Shown: positions 1 through 8,922, numbered from the stretch's first letter. The stretch is 64,000 bases of DNA from an uncultured Sphingomonadaceae bacterium (GCA_947488845.1 CANLBM010000001.1:124001-188000), one strand, 5' to 3'. A program made the numbers and translations. The notes: generated from the sequence alone by a model not told the origin.

Positions 1-256
1 TTGTGCCATGGCCCTCAGGGCTCTCATAGCTGATCCGCTCGGCAAGGATCGCCGGATCATCCGGCTCGACCTGCGCCGCCCAGGCGTAATTGGGTTGCAG
101 CTGGTCGAGGATCATCGCCCCGGTCACGCCCGCAGCGGCAAATTTCCCGGCCTGCTTGATAAAATCGCGCTTCGAGATCACGCCATGGACATAACCGTCG
201 AATATCTCGAGAATATGAGGGTGGAAGTCGGTTGCGCGTTTGCGGGTCGGGGTCAT
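1..256 (-). CDS. Dienelactone hydrolase-family protein, N-terminal part (runs off the left edge)
   Basis: An open frame starts at an ATG at 256 and stays open for 85 codons to the window edge. Near residue 30 there is KRDFIKQAGKFAAAG followed by a hydrophobic stretch, resembling the export-type leader found at the N-terminus of YghX-like dienelactone hydrolases. The last visible residues (ISYESPEGHGT) match the start of the alpha/beta-hydrolase domain in that family. The catalytic Cys/Ser, Asp and His lie outside the window, so activity cannot be judged. The leader has KR rather than RR, so Tat export is uncertain. The plus-strand frame over the same bases has no family features and was not called. 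Confidence 0.6.
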   Translation of the reverse strand, partial: MTPTRKRATDFHPHILEIFDGYVHGVISKRDFIKQAGKFAAAGVTGAMILDQLQPNYAWAAQVEPDDPAILAERISYESPEGHGT

Positions 257-322
257 GATGGATCATCCGTCAGCTAAAATTGGCAGAATTGCTCTTTAGC
301 ACAAAATGAACTTCTCGTAATC

Positions 323-416
323 CCGTTCGTGCTGAGCCTGTCGAAGCACCTCGTCCCTCGTAACACTGACAAAGCGATAGCCCGGAAAGGCCCTTCGACA
401 GGCTCAGGGCGAACGG
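323..416. repeat. 24-bp inverted-repeat element, copy A
   Basis: The left arm (323-346) begins CCGTTCGTGCTGAGC and ends TGTCGAAG. The right arm (393-416) is its reverse complement at 22 of 24 positions. The spacer is 46 bp. Two further copies of the same arms lie at 7914-7970 and 21441-21509. All three are intergenic. I recall this sequence as a widespread REP-like palindrome in sphingomonads; that is from memory, not a search. Confidence 0.75.
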
Positions 417-437
417 TCATTATGACCACGCAAACCT

Positions 438-1565
438 TCAGGCCGCCTCGCTAATCCCTGCCTCGATCTCCGCCGCCTTCGCTTCAACCAGCTTCACGAT
501 ATGATCCACCATATCATCATCTGCGACATGATGGTCGGTTACGCCGGAGAGATAGACCATATGCTTGCCCTTGCCGCCGCCGGTGATGCCGATATCGGTC
601 TCGCGCGCTTCGCCGGGCCCGTTGACCACGCAGCCGAGCACGGAAAGCGAGAGCGGCGTGCGGATATGCTGCAGCCGTTCTTCCAGCGTCTGCACGGTAC
701 GGATCACGTCAAAACCCTGCCGCGCGCAGCTCGGGCAGGACACAACACGGACACCGCGCGTGCGCAAGCCCAAAGCCTTGAGCATTTCATAGCCGACGCG
801 AACCTCTTCTTCGGGTTCCGCCGACAGGCTCACCCGGATCGTGTCGCCAATCCCGGCCCAGAGCAGATTGCCCATGCCGATCGAGCTTTTGACGGTGCCG
901 CCGATCAAGCCACCCGCCTCGGTAATGCCAAGATGCAGCGGACAATCCACTGCATCGGCAAGTTGCGAATAGGCCGCCACCGCAAGAAATACGTCGCTCG
1001 CCTTCACCGCCACCTTGAACTCGTGAAAATCATGGTCCTGCAAGATCTTGATATGGTCGAGCGCGCTTTCAACCAGAGCCTCGGGACAGGGCTCGCCATA
1101 TTTCTCGAGCAGATCCTTTTCCAGACTGCCCGCGTTCACCCCGATCCGGATCGCGCAGCCGTTGGACTTGGCCGCGTCAATGACTTCCTTCACCCGCGCC
1201 GCAGAGCCGATATTGCCGGGATTGATCCGCAGACAGGCCGCTCCCGCTTCGGCGGCCTCGATCCCCCGCTTATAGTGGAAATGGATATCGGCGACGATCG
1301 GCACATTGCTGGCACGCACGATCTCTTTCAGCGCCGCTGTACTCTCGACATCGGGACAGGACACGCGGATGATATCGACGCCCGCGTCCTCGCAGCGGCG
1401 AATCTGGTCGATCGTCGCCTTCGCGTCCGAGGTCAAGGTGTTGGTCATCGTCTGCACGGTAATCGGCGCATCGCCACCGACCGGAACATCACCGACCATG
1501 ATCTGGCGGGATTTGCGTCGATCGATATCGCGCCAGGGACGCAGCGATGGATTATTTGAGGTCAT
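438..1565 (-). CDS. ispG: 4-hydroxy-3-methylbut-2-enyl diphosphate synthase (flavodoxin-type)
   Basis: IspG (GcpE) carries out the penultimate step of the MEP isoprenoid pathway, reductively converting ME-cPP to HMBPP with a [4Fe-4S] cluster. The 375-residue length is usual for the bacterial short form. The N-terminal TIM-barrel half is followed by the cluster domain: CPSC at 277-280 and GCVVNGPGE at 311-319 supply three cysteine ligands (277, 280, 312) and the conserved Glu319. The ATG at 1565 is the only good start before the conserved [16 protein letters not shown] region. It is transcribed away from the asparaginase gene. No other MEP gene is adjacent. Confidence 0.96.
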   Translation of the reverse strand: MTSNNPSLRPWRDIDRRKSRQIMVGDVPVGGDAPITVQTMTNTLTSDAKATIDQIRRCEDAGVDIIRVSCPDVESTAALKEIVRASNVPIVADIHFHYKRGIEAAEAGAACLRINPGNIGSAARVKEVIDAAKSNGCAIRIGVNAGSLEKDLLEKYGEPCPEALVESALDHIKILQDHDFHEFKVAVKASDVFLAVAAYSQLADAVDCPLHLGITEAGGLIGGTVKSSIGMGNLLWAGIGDTIRVSLSAEPEEEVRVGYEMLKALGLRTRGVRVVSCPSCARQGFDVIRTVQTLEERLQHIRTPLSLSVLGCVVNGPGEARETDIGITGGGKGKHMVYLSGVTDHHVADDDMVDHIVKLVEAKAAEIEAGISEAA

Positions 1566-1652
1566 ATCTTTGCTCTTGTCAGAAGGGCCCGTTTGCCGGA
1601 CATATAGGCTGTTCGCGCAGAAATGATAAGAGCCAATCGGGAGAGCCGTCTG

Positions 1653-2759
1653 ATGATCCGTTATTTGCTAAGCCTGTTGGCGCCAACCCTGTTGCTTTCG
1701 ACCATGGCAACAGCAGCCAGCGCGAAGGACGGGACCGAAGAGGAAGCCCACTGGTCGATCGCCATTCACGGTGGTGCCGGGACCATCGACCGCGACAAGA
1801 TCACGCCCGAAAAAGATACGGAAATCAGGGCTGCGCTCGACAAGGCCCTGACCATCGGCTCCGACATATTGAAAGACGGCGGCAGCGCGATGGACGCCGT
1901 CACCGCTACTATCGTCTCGCTGGAGAACGATCCGAATTTCAATGCCGGCAAGGGTGCAGTATTTACCTGGGACAAGACCAACGAACTCGACAGCAGCATC
2001 ATGGACGGCAGCGACCTTTCGGCCGGTGCGGTCGCCGGGATCAACGGCACAAAAAACCCGATATTGCTGGCGCTCGCGGTCAAGGACCATAGCCCGCACA
2101 TCATGCTGTCCGGCGAGGGTGCCAACCAGTTCAGCCGCGAACAGGGGCTGGAACAGGTGACACCGGATTATTACGCCACCCCGCACCGGCTGCAACAGAT
2201 TGAAGCCGTTCTCGCCAAGGAAATCAGTGCCGCCGATGTCGATTATAAATTCGGTACGGTCGGCGCCGTGGCGCAGGACCGCGATGGCAATATGGCTGCG
2301 GGGACCTCAACCGGTGGCATGACCGGCAAGCGCTGGGGCCGGATCGGCGACAGTCCGATCATCGGCGCCGGCACTTATGCCGACAATCGTAGCTGCGCGA
2401 TTTCGGCGACCGGATCGGGCGAATATTTCATCCGCCTCGGCATCGCCCACGAAATCTGCGCCCGCATCCGCATGCGCTTCCCCGAAGCGATGAAGGAAGC
2501 GCAACGGGCGGTGCCGAAAGATGCCGACGGCAATGACACTTATGTCGTTCACGCCAGCGAATTCATGTTGTCCGACGCGGAAATCCAGCAGATCGCCGAT
2601 GATGTGATCGCAGAGCTGGGCGCACTCGGCGGCGACGGCGGCATCATCTATGCCACGCCTTGGGGCCAGGCCGGCTACAGTTTCAACACCGCCGGCATGT
2701 ACCGCGGACGGGCAACCAGCGAGGGTGAGCAGAGCGTGGCGATCTACGGGGATGAATGA
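1653..2759 (+). CDS. Isoaspartyl peptidase/L-asparaginase (Ntn hydrolase), secreted
   Basis: This is a plant-type (type III) asparaginase/isoaspartyl dipeptidase, which self-cleaves to expose an N-terminal Thr nucleophile. The predicted cleavage is before the Thr of [10 protein letters not shown] (residue 202 from this start), followed by the family hallmark [12 protein letters not shown]. The substrate-binding IHGGAGTI and NFNAGKG segments are present. The ATG at 1653 is preferred over an in-frame ATG at 1623: it has GGGAGAG 7 bp upstream, and it starts a clean signal peptide (basic MIR, a leucine-rich core, cleavage near ASA-KDG), placing the enzyme in the periplasm. A repeat hairpin just after the stop may end the transcript. 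Confidence 0.93.
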   Translation: MIRYLLSLLAPTLLLSTMATAASAKDGTEEEAHWSIAIHGGAGTIDRDKITPEKDTEIRAALDKALTIGSDILKDGGSAMDAVTATIVSLENDPNFNAGKGAVFTWDKTNELDSSIMDGSDLSAGAVAGINGTKNPILLALAVKDHSPHIMLSGEGANQFSREQGLEQVTPDYYATPHRLQQIEAVLAKEISAADVDYKFGTVGAVAQDRDGNMAAGTSTGGMTGKRWGRIGDSPIIGAGTYADNRSCAISATGSGEYFIRLGIAHEICARIRMRFPEAMKEAQRAVPKDADGNDTYVVHASEFMLSDAEIQQIADDVIAELGALGGDGGIIYATPWGQAGYSFNTAGMYRGRATSEGEQSVAIYGDE

Positions 2760-2770
2760 ATAACTATTTT

Positions 2771-2827
2771 CCTCCCCGAAGCTTCAGCTTGGAGGAGGTG
2801 GCAGCGCGAAGCGATGACGAAGGGGTT
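2771..2827. repeat. Stem-loop repeat element after the asparaginase gene
   Basis: CCTCC (2771-2775) pairs with GGAGG further right, around an inner AAGC/GCTT stem. The following GTGGCAGCGCGAAGCGATGACG tail resembles an intergenic element I recall from many alphaproteobacteria, but that is memory only. It has no long T-run, so a terminator role is possible rather than shown. Confidence 0.4.
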
Positions 2828-2944
2828 TTCTATCATAGTTCAAAGCCCAACCACCAATCCGGTCTGTCCTACATCGGATCCGCGCGCTATGCTGGCAGAA
2901 TGACGAACGCATCCCCTACCCGGCCGACCGAGGCGGCATTTCCC

Positions 2945-3047
2945 AAAGGTTACACTAGGCGGCACCCTGCTTCGGCGCATGCACCGGTTTTCTGCGTCTT
3001 TCCGCCAAAGGTTACAGAAAAAATAACGCTCTCTATCTGTAAAGTTC
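2945..3047 (+). promoter_or_regulatory. Three-box regulatory cassette, copy 1
   Basis: Box 1 AAAGGTTACACTAGGC (2945-2960), box 2 CAAAGGTTACAGAAAA (3006-3021) and box 3 TCTGTAAAGTTC (3036-3047) all recur, identical and identically spaced, on the minus strand at 9143-9041. The DNA between the boxes is not conserved, which argues for constraint on the boxes and not a recent duplication. The cassette points towards the S41-like gene that starts at 3144. Boxes 1 and 2 share CAAAGGTTACA or a close variant, as expected for repeated sites of one regulator. The regulator is unknown. Confidence 0.6.
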
Positions 3048-3143
3048 ACCCGGCCCGGCGATAATCGTGAAGCCGGACGTTGCAACAGACGCGCGGACTT
3101 ACAGCTGAGACAGGATTAATTGCGCAAGGCACGAGGATCAAAA

Positions 3144-4436
3144 ATGACAGCACTGGTAAAAGCAATTTCGCCGATCCTGGCGCTTTTCATGGTCGCGCCG
3201 GTTTTTGCTGCGGAGCAGGCACCGACTCCAACAACCGAGAAGGTCCCGGATTTTGATACCGCGCAGGCCTGGCAGGAGTTTGAAGACCAGTTCCGTCTTT
3301 TCTATGCCTATGCGCAGCGCAATGACATCGACGTGGAAGCCCAGCTCACGCGATCCAGGGCGTTGGCTCTGCAAGCCGTGGGGCCGGACGAATTTCGCAA
3401 AATCCTGCACCAGACGGCGCTGACTTTTTCTGATCCGCATTTCATCGTCGGGCCGTTCGACCAAAGCGATTATTCCGTCATTCCTACCGGCTCCGACATT
3501 GTTACCAGCTATTCCGATGGCCGTTTCCACGTCGCGGATGTTCGCGCCGGGTCTGCGGCGGACAAGGCCGGCATCCGCCCCGGCTGGCAGATTGTCTCGG
3601 CCGACGGCGTCGACATGAAATCCGCTGCGATCCGGCCTTATGGACAGGTGCTGCCCGAGCCGACGGACAAGCAGAAAAATTATGGCGCGATGCTGGCGGT
3701 CAGCGGATTGCGCAACAAGCCCCGCACGCTCGTCTTTGAAGTCGGCGGGGAACTCCTGTCGATCGATCTGCCGTCAACCTACACGCTGGGCAAATCCATA
3801 AACGCCGGTCCGTTGCTGGAGACCAGTAGGAATGGCGATATCGGCATCATCCGCATCAACAATGCGCTGGGCAATAATGACCTGATCCCGGCTTTTGATC
3901 AGGCCGTGCAAAGCCTGTCCGATACCCGGGCCATTATCATCGACCTGCGCAACACGCCAAGCGGCGGCAATACCGAGGTGGCGCGCAGCATCATCGGCCA
4001 TTTCGTGACGGGAACACAATCCTATCAGATCCATGAAATTCCCAGCATAGAGCGGGAATTCACCGTGCCCCGCCGCTTTATCGAGCAGGTCGAACCGCGC
4101 GAGCCGCAATATCCAAAGCCGATCGTCGTTCTTGGCGGACGCTGGACCGGCAGCATGGGCGAAGGACTGGTGATCGGCCTGGATGCGGCTGCCGATGCCT
4201 ATACCATATCGTCCGACATGGCGGATCTGCTGGGCGCGCTATCCAATATCGATCTCGAAAAATCCGGAGCCCGGATGGATTTCGGCACGGAAACGCTTTT
4301 CCACGTCAACGGCACCCCGCGCGAAGACTATATCGCCGATATGCCGCTGGAATCGGCCGACCGGGATGCCGACGGTACCGACCCCGCGATGCGCAGCGCG
4401 CTTGAATATCTCCGGCCCGGAATCAGCGCCGATTGA
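3144..4436 (+). CDS. Periplasmic S41-like protein with PDZ domain
   Basis: The 430-residue product has a signal peptide (MTALVKAISPILALFMVAP, cleavage near FAA-EQ). A helical N-terminal region and a PDZ domain (GSAADKAGIRPGWQIVSADG, about residues 136-155) are followed by a tail-specific-protease fold. Within that fold, IIIDLRNTPSGGNT and LGGRWTGSMGEG match the S41 core; the Ser near residue 337 sits where the S41 nucleophile does. The basic Lys partner of CtpA-type enzymes is not obvious, so proteolysis is not certain. Start at ATG 3144 is chosen because GAGGA lies 6 bp upstream; a TTG at 3120 is in frame but would disrupt the signal peptide. The three-box cassette lies immediately upstream. 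Confidence 0.85.
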   Translation: MTALVKAISPILALFMVAPVFAAEQAPTPTTEKVPDFDTAQAWQEFEDQFRLFYAYAQRNDIDVEAQLTRSRALALQAVGPDEFRKILHQTALTFSDPHFIVGPFDQSDYSVIPTGSDIVTSYSDGRFHVADVRAGSAADKAGIRPGWQIVSADGVDMKSAAIRPYGQVLPEPTDKQKNYGAMLAVSGLRNKPRTLVFEVGGELLSIDLPSTYTLGKSINAGPLLETSRNGDIGIIRINNALGNNDLIPAFDQAVQSLSDTRAIIIDLRNTPSGGNTEVARSIIGHFVTGTQSYQIHEIPSIEREFTVPRRFIEQVEPREPQYPKPIVVLGGRWTGSMGEGLVIGLDAAADAYTISSDMADLLGALSNIDLEKSGARMDFGTETLFHVNGTPREDYIADMPLESADRDADGTDPAMRSALEYLRPGISAD

Positions 4437-4491
4437 TGCGTAGCCGAAATTCCCGCTTCCCCTGCCTTAACCACTCGGTTAAACGCAGGGC

Positions 4492-6012
4492 ATGACATGG
4501 AAACCCGAACTGGAAGAACTGGCCGAGCGCCAGCGGCTCGCCGGAAAAATGGGCGGGGAGGAAAAAGTGTCCCGCCAGCATGGCCGCGGCAAACTGGATG
4601 CGCGGGCGCGGATTGCGGGGATTGTCGACGAGGACAGTTTTCGCGAGATCGGCAAGATCGCCGGGCGCGGCACCTATGCCGGGGACGGGACGTTCGAGGA
4701 TTTTGCGCCGAGCAACCTGATTTTCGGCCGCGCCAATATCGAGGGCCGGCCGGTGGTCGCTTCTGCCGATGATTTCACCGTGCGCGGCGGGGCGGCGGAT
4801 GCGGCGCTACACCGCAAGTTCACCCAGTGCGAGAAAATGGCGCATACGCTGGGCATACCGATGATCCGGATGATCGACGGCACCGGCGGCGGTGGCTCGG
4901 TCAAGAGCCTCGAGGATATGGGCTTTACCTATGTCCCTGCGGTTCCCGGCTGGGAAGATATTATCAAGAATCAGGATACGGTACCAGTAGTGGCCCTGGC
5001 GCTCGGACCGACAGCGGGCATGGGCGCAGCGCGCACCGTGGCCAGCCACTATTCGATCATGGTCAAGGGCCTGTCCCAGATATTTGCCGCAGGTCCAGCG
5101 GTCGCCGCCGCGATCGGCGATGATCTCAGCAAGGAACAGCTGGGAGGCTCCGACATTCACACCACCAATGGCGTGGTTGACGAAGAGGTCGCCAGCGAAG
5201 CGGAAGCCTTTGTGACGGCGCGCAAATTTCTCTCCTATCTGCCCAGCAATGTGAACCAGCTCTCTTCCCGCACCGAAAACTGGGACCCGGTCGACCGCCG
5301 CGACGAAAGCCTGCTGTCCGCCGTACCGCGCGCCGACAAGCAGGTCTATTCGATGCGCAAGATCATGACATCGGTCTTCGACGAAGGCTCTGTCTTCGAA
5401 ATGGGCAAACGCTGGGGCCGCGCCGCGATCACTGCCTTTGCGCGGCTCGACGGCTGGCCGGTGGCAGTTCTCGCCAATGATCCCTCGTTTCTCGGCGGGT
5501 CCTGGGAAGCCAAGTCATCGGAAAAGGTCGAACGCTTTGCCAAGCTGGCCGAGCAATTCCATCTGCCGGTCGTCCATCTGGTCGACAATCCCGGCTTCAT
5601 GATCGGCGGCGAGGCCGAGCGCACCGGTACCATCCGTTACGGCGTGCAGGCGATGAACGCGGTCTATCGGGCGACCGTGCCCTGGGCCAGCGTCATCGTG
5701 CGCCGTGCCTATGGCATTGCCGGCAGCGCGATGAGCAATGCCGAGAATTTCCAGTACCGCTTCGCCTGGCCTTCGGGCGACTGGGGCTCGCTGCCGATCG
5801 CCGGTGGTCTCGAGGTCGCCTACAAGAGCGATATCGAAAGCGCTGCAGATCCGGCCGCGCGGCTGGCCGAGATCAAGGCCAAGCTCGACAAGGTCACCTC
5901 GCCCTTCCGCACCGCCGAGCAGTTCAGCGTCGAGGATATCATCGATCCGCGCGAGACCCGGCCTCTATTGTGCGAATTTGCCGATCTGGCGTGGCGGAAA
6001 CTCGGCGCATAA
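4492..6012 (+). CDS. Acyl-CoA carboxylase carboxyltransferase (beta) subunit
   Basis: A biotin-dependent carboxyltransferase of the PccB/AccD5 type, which moves CO2 from carboxybiotin to an acyl-CoA. At 506 residues it is full length. N-terminal motifs include RQHGRGKLDARARI and the acyl-CoA pocket ADDFTVRGGAADAALHRK. The glycine-rich DGTGGGGS and GPTAGMGAARTVASHY and the C-terminal LVDNPGFMIG...GTIRYG region complete the two crotonase-like halves. Its biotin-carboxylase partner is not in the window, so the natural substrate (propionyl-, methylcrotonyl-, geranyl- or other acyl-CoA) is open. The ATG has AGGG unusually close upstream. Confidence 0.9.
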   Translation: MTWKPELEELAERQRLAGKMGGEEKVSRQHGRGKLDARARIAGIVDEDSFREIGKIAGRGTYAGDGTFEDFAPSNLIFGRANIEGRPVVASADDFTVRGGAADAALHRKFTQCEKMAHTLGIPMIRMIDGTGGGGSVKSLEDMGFTYVPAVPGWEDIIKNQDTVPVVALALGPTAGMGAARTVASHYSIMVKGLSQIFAAGPAVAAAIGDDLSKEQLGGSDIHTTNGVVDEEVASEAEAFVTARKFLSYLPSNVNQLSSRTENWDPVDRRDESLLSAVPRADKQVYSMRKIMTSVFDEGSVFEMGKRWGRAAITAFARLDGWPVAVLANDPSFLGGSWEAKSSEKVERFAKLAEQFHLPVVHLVDNPGFMIGGEAERTGTIRYGVQAMNAVYRATVPWASVIVRRAYGIAGSAMSNAENFQYRFAWPSGDWGSLPIAGGLEVAYKSDIESAADPAARLAEIKAKLDKVTSPFRTAEQFSVEDIIDPRETRPLLCEFADLAWRKLGA

Positions 6013-6375
6013 CAAGCACCCTCGCGAGGTTCAGGGAACGCGAAGGTAAATCGAGCGGGGCTTTGGCTGATTCGCCTGCCCGCCGCGCCGGGTCATAGCA
6101 GGACGTTAACGTTTACATTATCCGTCAACCTTCTCCATTAATCCCCTGGTTCAGATCGGGACTCACCCGACAAATTATTCCCGCCAAAAATCAGATAGTT
6201 GACCACGAGTGTGACAATTATCACCGGAAAATGTCGAATTACTCCTATCGATTTTGAAAGAAGTGGATATCATTTCATCTACCAAAACAAACGGTTCATC
6301 GTTGGTACAGCAACGAAATGCCATTTGAAGCGAAGATATCGAAATGGGTTTGGCACAATCAAGAAGGAAGAAACG
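6013..6375. other. Intergenic region, nothing recognised
   Basis: This 363-bp gap is AT-richer than its flanks. It presumably carries the promoter of the zinc-ribbon gene at 6376, but I see no convincing -35/-10 pair, hairpin, repeat or RNA gene. A frame open from 6199 joins the small gene at 6376 in phase, but its upstream part shows no protein-like features. Confidence 0.5.
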
Positions 6376-6636
6376 ATGTACTTGTCTCCTAGATCATTCA
6401 TCAATCAGCCTGTTCAGACATTGGCCGAACAGGGTAATCAGCGCGGCTACCAGCCGCTTTATCATCTCGACATCGTCAACCGCTGCCCCGGTTGCGGCAA
6501 ATCAAGCTGGCATGTCGGGCGGTTCAGTGCGGAATGCGCGCATTGCGAGACTGCTTTGCCGCTGGCTATGGTTGCCAGCCAGCCGATGCAGCCGCGTTTT
6601 ACCGAGCATTTCAGCAAGACCGCGATGGCGGCCTGA
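6376..6636 (+). CDS. Small zinc-ribbon-like protein
   Basis: This 86-residue protein starts at ATG 6376 behind AAGGAAG. Its centre holds two CXXC knuckles, CPGC and CAHC, 18 residues apart in a CPGCGKSSWHVGRF...CAHCETALPL arrangement. That is the usual geometry of a zinc ribbon, likely binding one Zn. The rest has no hydrophobic segment or signal peptide, so a cytosolic protein is expected. I do not recognise a functional family. It is separated by only 11 bp from the convergent EEP-family gene and is probably monocistronic. Confidence 0.75.
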   Translation: MYLSPRSFINQPVQTLAEQGNQRGYQPLYHLDIVNRCPGCGKSSWHVGRFSAECAHCETALPLAMVASQPMQPRFTEHFSKTAMAA

Positions 6637-6647
6637 GGGACGAGCAT

Positions 6648-7739
6648 CTATTCTGCCTTCAAGCCTGCCAGATAGGAAGCTGCCGCATTTGACTTGATCC
6701 GCACCCACATCGGTTTGTGATCGGACAACTGGTAAGTGCGCCAGTTCCCCTTGTAATATCTGGTCAGGGCAGCGCCCTGCTTGTCCCTGCCGCCGGCCTT
6801 CTTGCGCAGCTCGCTCTCATATTCGAGCGTGTCGCCATCCCGGAACACCGATTTGAAAATCTCGAAAATTCCGGCATTGGCCTTTTTCGGATCGTCGGTC
6901 TGGCGGTCGATGAAATTGAGCGTATCGTCATCGGTCATGAACGCGATCTGGTCATAATATTTGCTGAGATCGAGGTTCGATGGCCGGTTGAGCGCATTGG
7001 GAATGCGGAAGCCGTGCCTTTTCAGCGCGGTCATCGTCTCGTGATCCGGATGGACGATATTGAAATCGCCCAGCAGGATCAGTGACCGCCCCTCTTTTTG
7101 CGCCTGCTCGGCCCGATCTCCGAAATAGTCGGCGACCCGGTCGATCTCCTGTACCCTCTGTTGCAGCTTCGATCCCGACGAGGAGCCGTAAAACAGATGC
7201 ACGGTGCAGATGTCGAACTTGAACCAGCCGGACTGGAAGGCGGTGATGAACGGCGATCGCCGGAACTGCTTGCCCTGAAACAGCTCGCCGCCCTCTCCCG
7301 CCGTGTCGTCGGTGATCAGCATGTCGGTCGGCAGGACGATTTCGCCGGCGATATTCTGGAACCGCACCTTGCGCTTGTCGTAAAGATAGAGCAGCCGCTC
7401 GCCGCCGCTGCCGAGCTTGTGATGGGTCTTGTCCGAAGCGATGAAATCATAGTCGGGCCCGAGCCGGTCCATCACCGCATGCCAGTCGTCGAGATCGACC
7501 ACTTCCTGCACCGCGACAAAGTCGAAGCGCGACAATATTTCGGCAATATACATCAGGCTTTCCGGCAGCCTTCGGACCTTGCCGAAATTGCGGATATTCC
7601 AGGTTGCCAGCAGCAGCGTCTGCTCGCTGTCCTTGTCCGGCACTTCGCGGTCGAGCTGGCCGATCAGCCGCTCGAGATTGCCGACGACCCGCGCGCGCTC
7701 TGCCTTGGGAATATATTTGAGATAATAATATTGCGGCAC
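6648..7739 (-). CDS. Endonuclease/exonuclease/phosphatase (EEP) family protein
   Basis: The metal-dependent EEP fold is shown by ATWNIRNFG (first strand, metal Asn), AVQEV (metal Glu), LLGDFNI (catalytic Asp/Asn) and the C-terminal SDHKPMW (Asp/His pair). These residues are conserved in DNase I-like nucleases and inositol/sphingomyelin phosphatases, so the substrate is not settled. A GTG start at 7739 is preferred because GGAGA lies 7 bp upstream; an in-frame ATG at 7799 would add 20 residues but has no such site. There is no signal peptide with the chosen start, suggesting a cytoplasmic enzyme. It is convergent with the small zinc-ribbon gene. Confidence 0.82.
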   Translation of the reverse strand: MPQYYYLKYIPKAERARVVGNLERLIGQLDREVPDKDSEQTLLLATWNIRNFGKVRRLPESLMYIAEILSRFDFVAVQEVVDLDDWHAVMDRLGPDYDFIASDKTHHKLGSGGERLLYLYDKRKVRFQNIAGEIVLPTDMLITDDTAGEGGELFQGKQFRRSPFITAFQSGWFKFDICTVHLFYGSSSGSKLQQRVQEIDRVADYFGDRAEQAQKEGRSLILLGDFNIVHPDHETMTALKRHGFRIPNALNRPSNLDLSKYYDQIAFMTDDDTLNFIDRQTDDPKKANAGIFEIFKSVFRDGDTLEYESELRKKAGGRDKQGAALTRYYKGNWRTYQLSDHKPMWVRIKSNAAASYLAGLKAE

Positions 7740-7913
7740 GATACTTCTCCGATCTCCAGAAACCAAGACATACGACCATATTCTCTTTTGCCGGACCATA
7801 GCGGATTTGAGCGCTGTAGGACAGTATCCAATGGGTCGGCACGATTTCCGTCAGTGTTGAACTTGCCGAACCGGAGGTCAGCGAAGCGAACGGCGCCTTG
7901 CGCGTGGCAGGTC

Positions 7914-7970
7914 CTTCGACAGGCTCAGGACGAACGGGTCTTATTTCCGTTCGTCCTGAGCCTGTCGAAG
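7914..7970. repeat. 24-bp inverted-repeat element, copy B
   Basis: A perfect inverted repeat: CTTCGACAGGCTCAGG... at 7914-7937 and its exact reverse complement at 7947-7970, with a 9-bp loop. The arms are the same sequence as copies A and C, but their order is reversed relative to those copies, giving a tight hairpin. It sits between the EEP-family gene start and the end of the haloalkane dehalogenase gene. Confidence 0.8.
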
Positions 7971-8013
7971 GGCGTCTCTCGTCTAAAAACGAAGCAACGG
8001 AACCCGCTTCGCC

Positions 8014-8922
8014 CTATATATCCCCAAATGCCTTCAGCGCAGCCGGCGCGACGATATCGCCCCATTCCTGCACGAAATGCCCTGCTTCCTCGATTAGCAG
8101 CGGTTCGGGACAGCCCCTGATCAGTCCGTGCATCATCTTCATAACCGGCGGGCCGAGCACCGGGTCGGAGCCGCCGATCGCCATGAAGCTGGGACCTGAG
8201 AATTCGCCGCTCCAGAAGGCCGCTGCCTGCTGGCTGACCGCAACGCCGTCCATATCCGGCTCGACCGGCACCAGCGCCGGAAAGGTCCGCGCGCCGGCCT
8301 GATAGCGGTCATCCGGATAAGGGGCATTATAGGCAGCAATCGCTGCCTCGCCCATCTCGGGCGTGCTGCGGGCGATAATCTGGCCGGCGTCAAATTCCGG
8401 CACGGTCAGCGCATATTGCTTCCACGCGTTGAAGCCGTCGCCCGCCCCGGTGCCGAGGCCGAGCGCGGTGTTCATGATGATCAGCCGCGACAGCCGCGCC
8501 TTGAACGCCTCGTTCACCGGCAATGTCAGCCCGATCAGCCCGCCCCAGTCCTGCACCACCAGAGTGATATTATTCAGGTCGAGCCGCTCGACCAAAGCCA
8601 ATATATGATTGCGGTGGAAGTCGAAGCTATAGGTCGCGAAATCGGTCGGCTTGTCGGAGCGGCCAAAGCCGAAGAAATCGGGGCACACCACCCGCGCGCC
8701 GGTGGCGATGAAATGCGGGATCATCTTGCGATAGAGGAACGACCAGCTCGGCTCGCCGTGCAGACAGAGGAAGGTCCTGTTGGCATCCGCCGGTCCGGTA
8801 TCGACCCAGGCGGCGCGCAATCCTTCATAGCCGGGCAGGTCATCGGCGTAATATACCGGAAAATCAAAGTCCGGGATATCGGCGAAACGATCTTCCGGCG
8901 TGCGGACAGCAGCAATGGTCAT
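8014..8922 (-). CDS. Haloalkane dehalogenase (alpha/beta hydrolase)
   Basis: Hydrolyses a carbon-halogen bond to an alcohol and halide in the cytoplasm. The 302-residue chain has the oxyanion motif HGEPSWS (55-61), nucleophile Asp125 in VVQDWGGL, acid Asp253 in GSDPVLG and base His282 in EEAGHFVQEWG. The Trp126 after the nucleophile is a typical halide ligand. The acid placed after strand 7 and the HGEP motif point to subfamily HLD-I (DhlA/DhmA-like). The natural substrate cannot be read from sequence. Related alpha/beta hydrolases such as fluoroacetate dehalogenases or epoxide hydrolases are less likely. The copy-2 three-box cassette lies 119 bp upstream on the same strand. Confidence 0.88.
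   Translation of the reverse strand: MTIAAVRTPEDRFADIPDFDFPVYYADDLPGYEGLRAAWVDTGPADANRTFLCLHGEPSWSFLYRKMIPHFIATGARVVCPDFFGFGRSDKPTDFATYSFDFHRNHILALVERLDLNNITLVVQDWGGLIGLTLPVNEAFKARLSRLIIMNTALGLGTGAGDGFNAWKQYALTVPEFDAGQIIARSTPEMGEAAIAAYNAPYPDDRYQAGARTFPALVPVEPDMDGVAVSQQAAAFWSGEFSGPSFMAIGGSDPVLGPPVMKMMHGLIRGCPEPLLIEEAGHFVQEWGDIVAPAALKAFGDI

Larger units (their letters stand above)
2760..3143. other. Intergenic region with repeat hairpin and three-box regulatory cassette
   Basis: This 384-bp gap holds the stem-loop repeat at 2771-2827 and the three-box cassette at 2945-3047. A possible -10 (GATAAT, 3060-3065) follows the last box. A 102-codon open frame covers part of it, but it has no ribosome site, its composition is not protein-like and it runs through the conserved boxes, so I do not call it. 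Confidence 0.6.

Noticed and set aside
8..277. Plus-strand frame of 89 codons at the left edge
   Set aside because: It lies opposite the dienelactone hydrolase frame and has no family features or ribosome site.
2756..3064. Plus-strand frame of 102 codons between the asparaginase and S41-like genes
   Set aside because: Composition is not protein-like, and it runs through the stem-loop repeat and conserved boxes.
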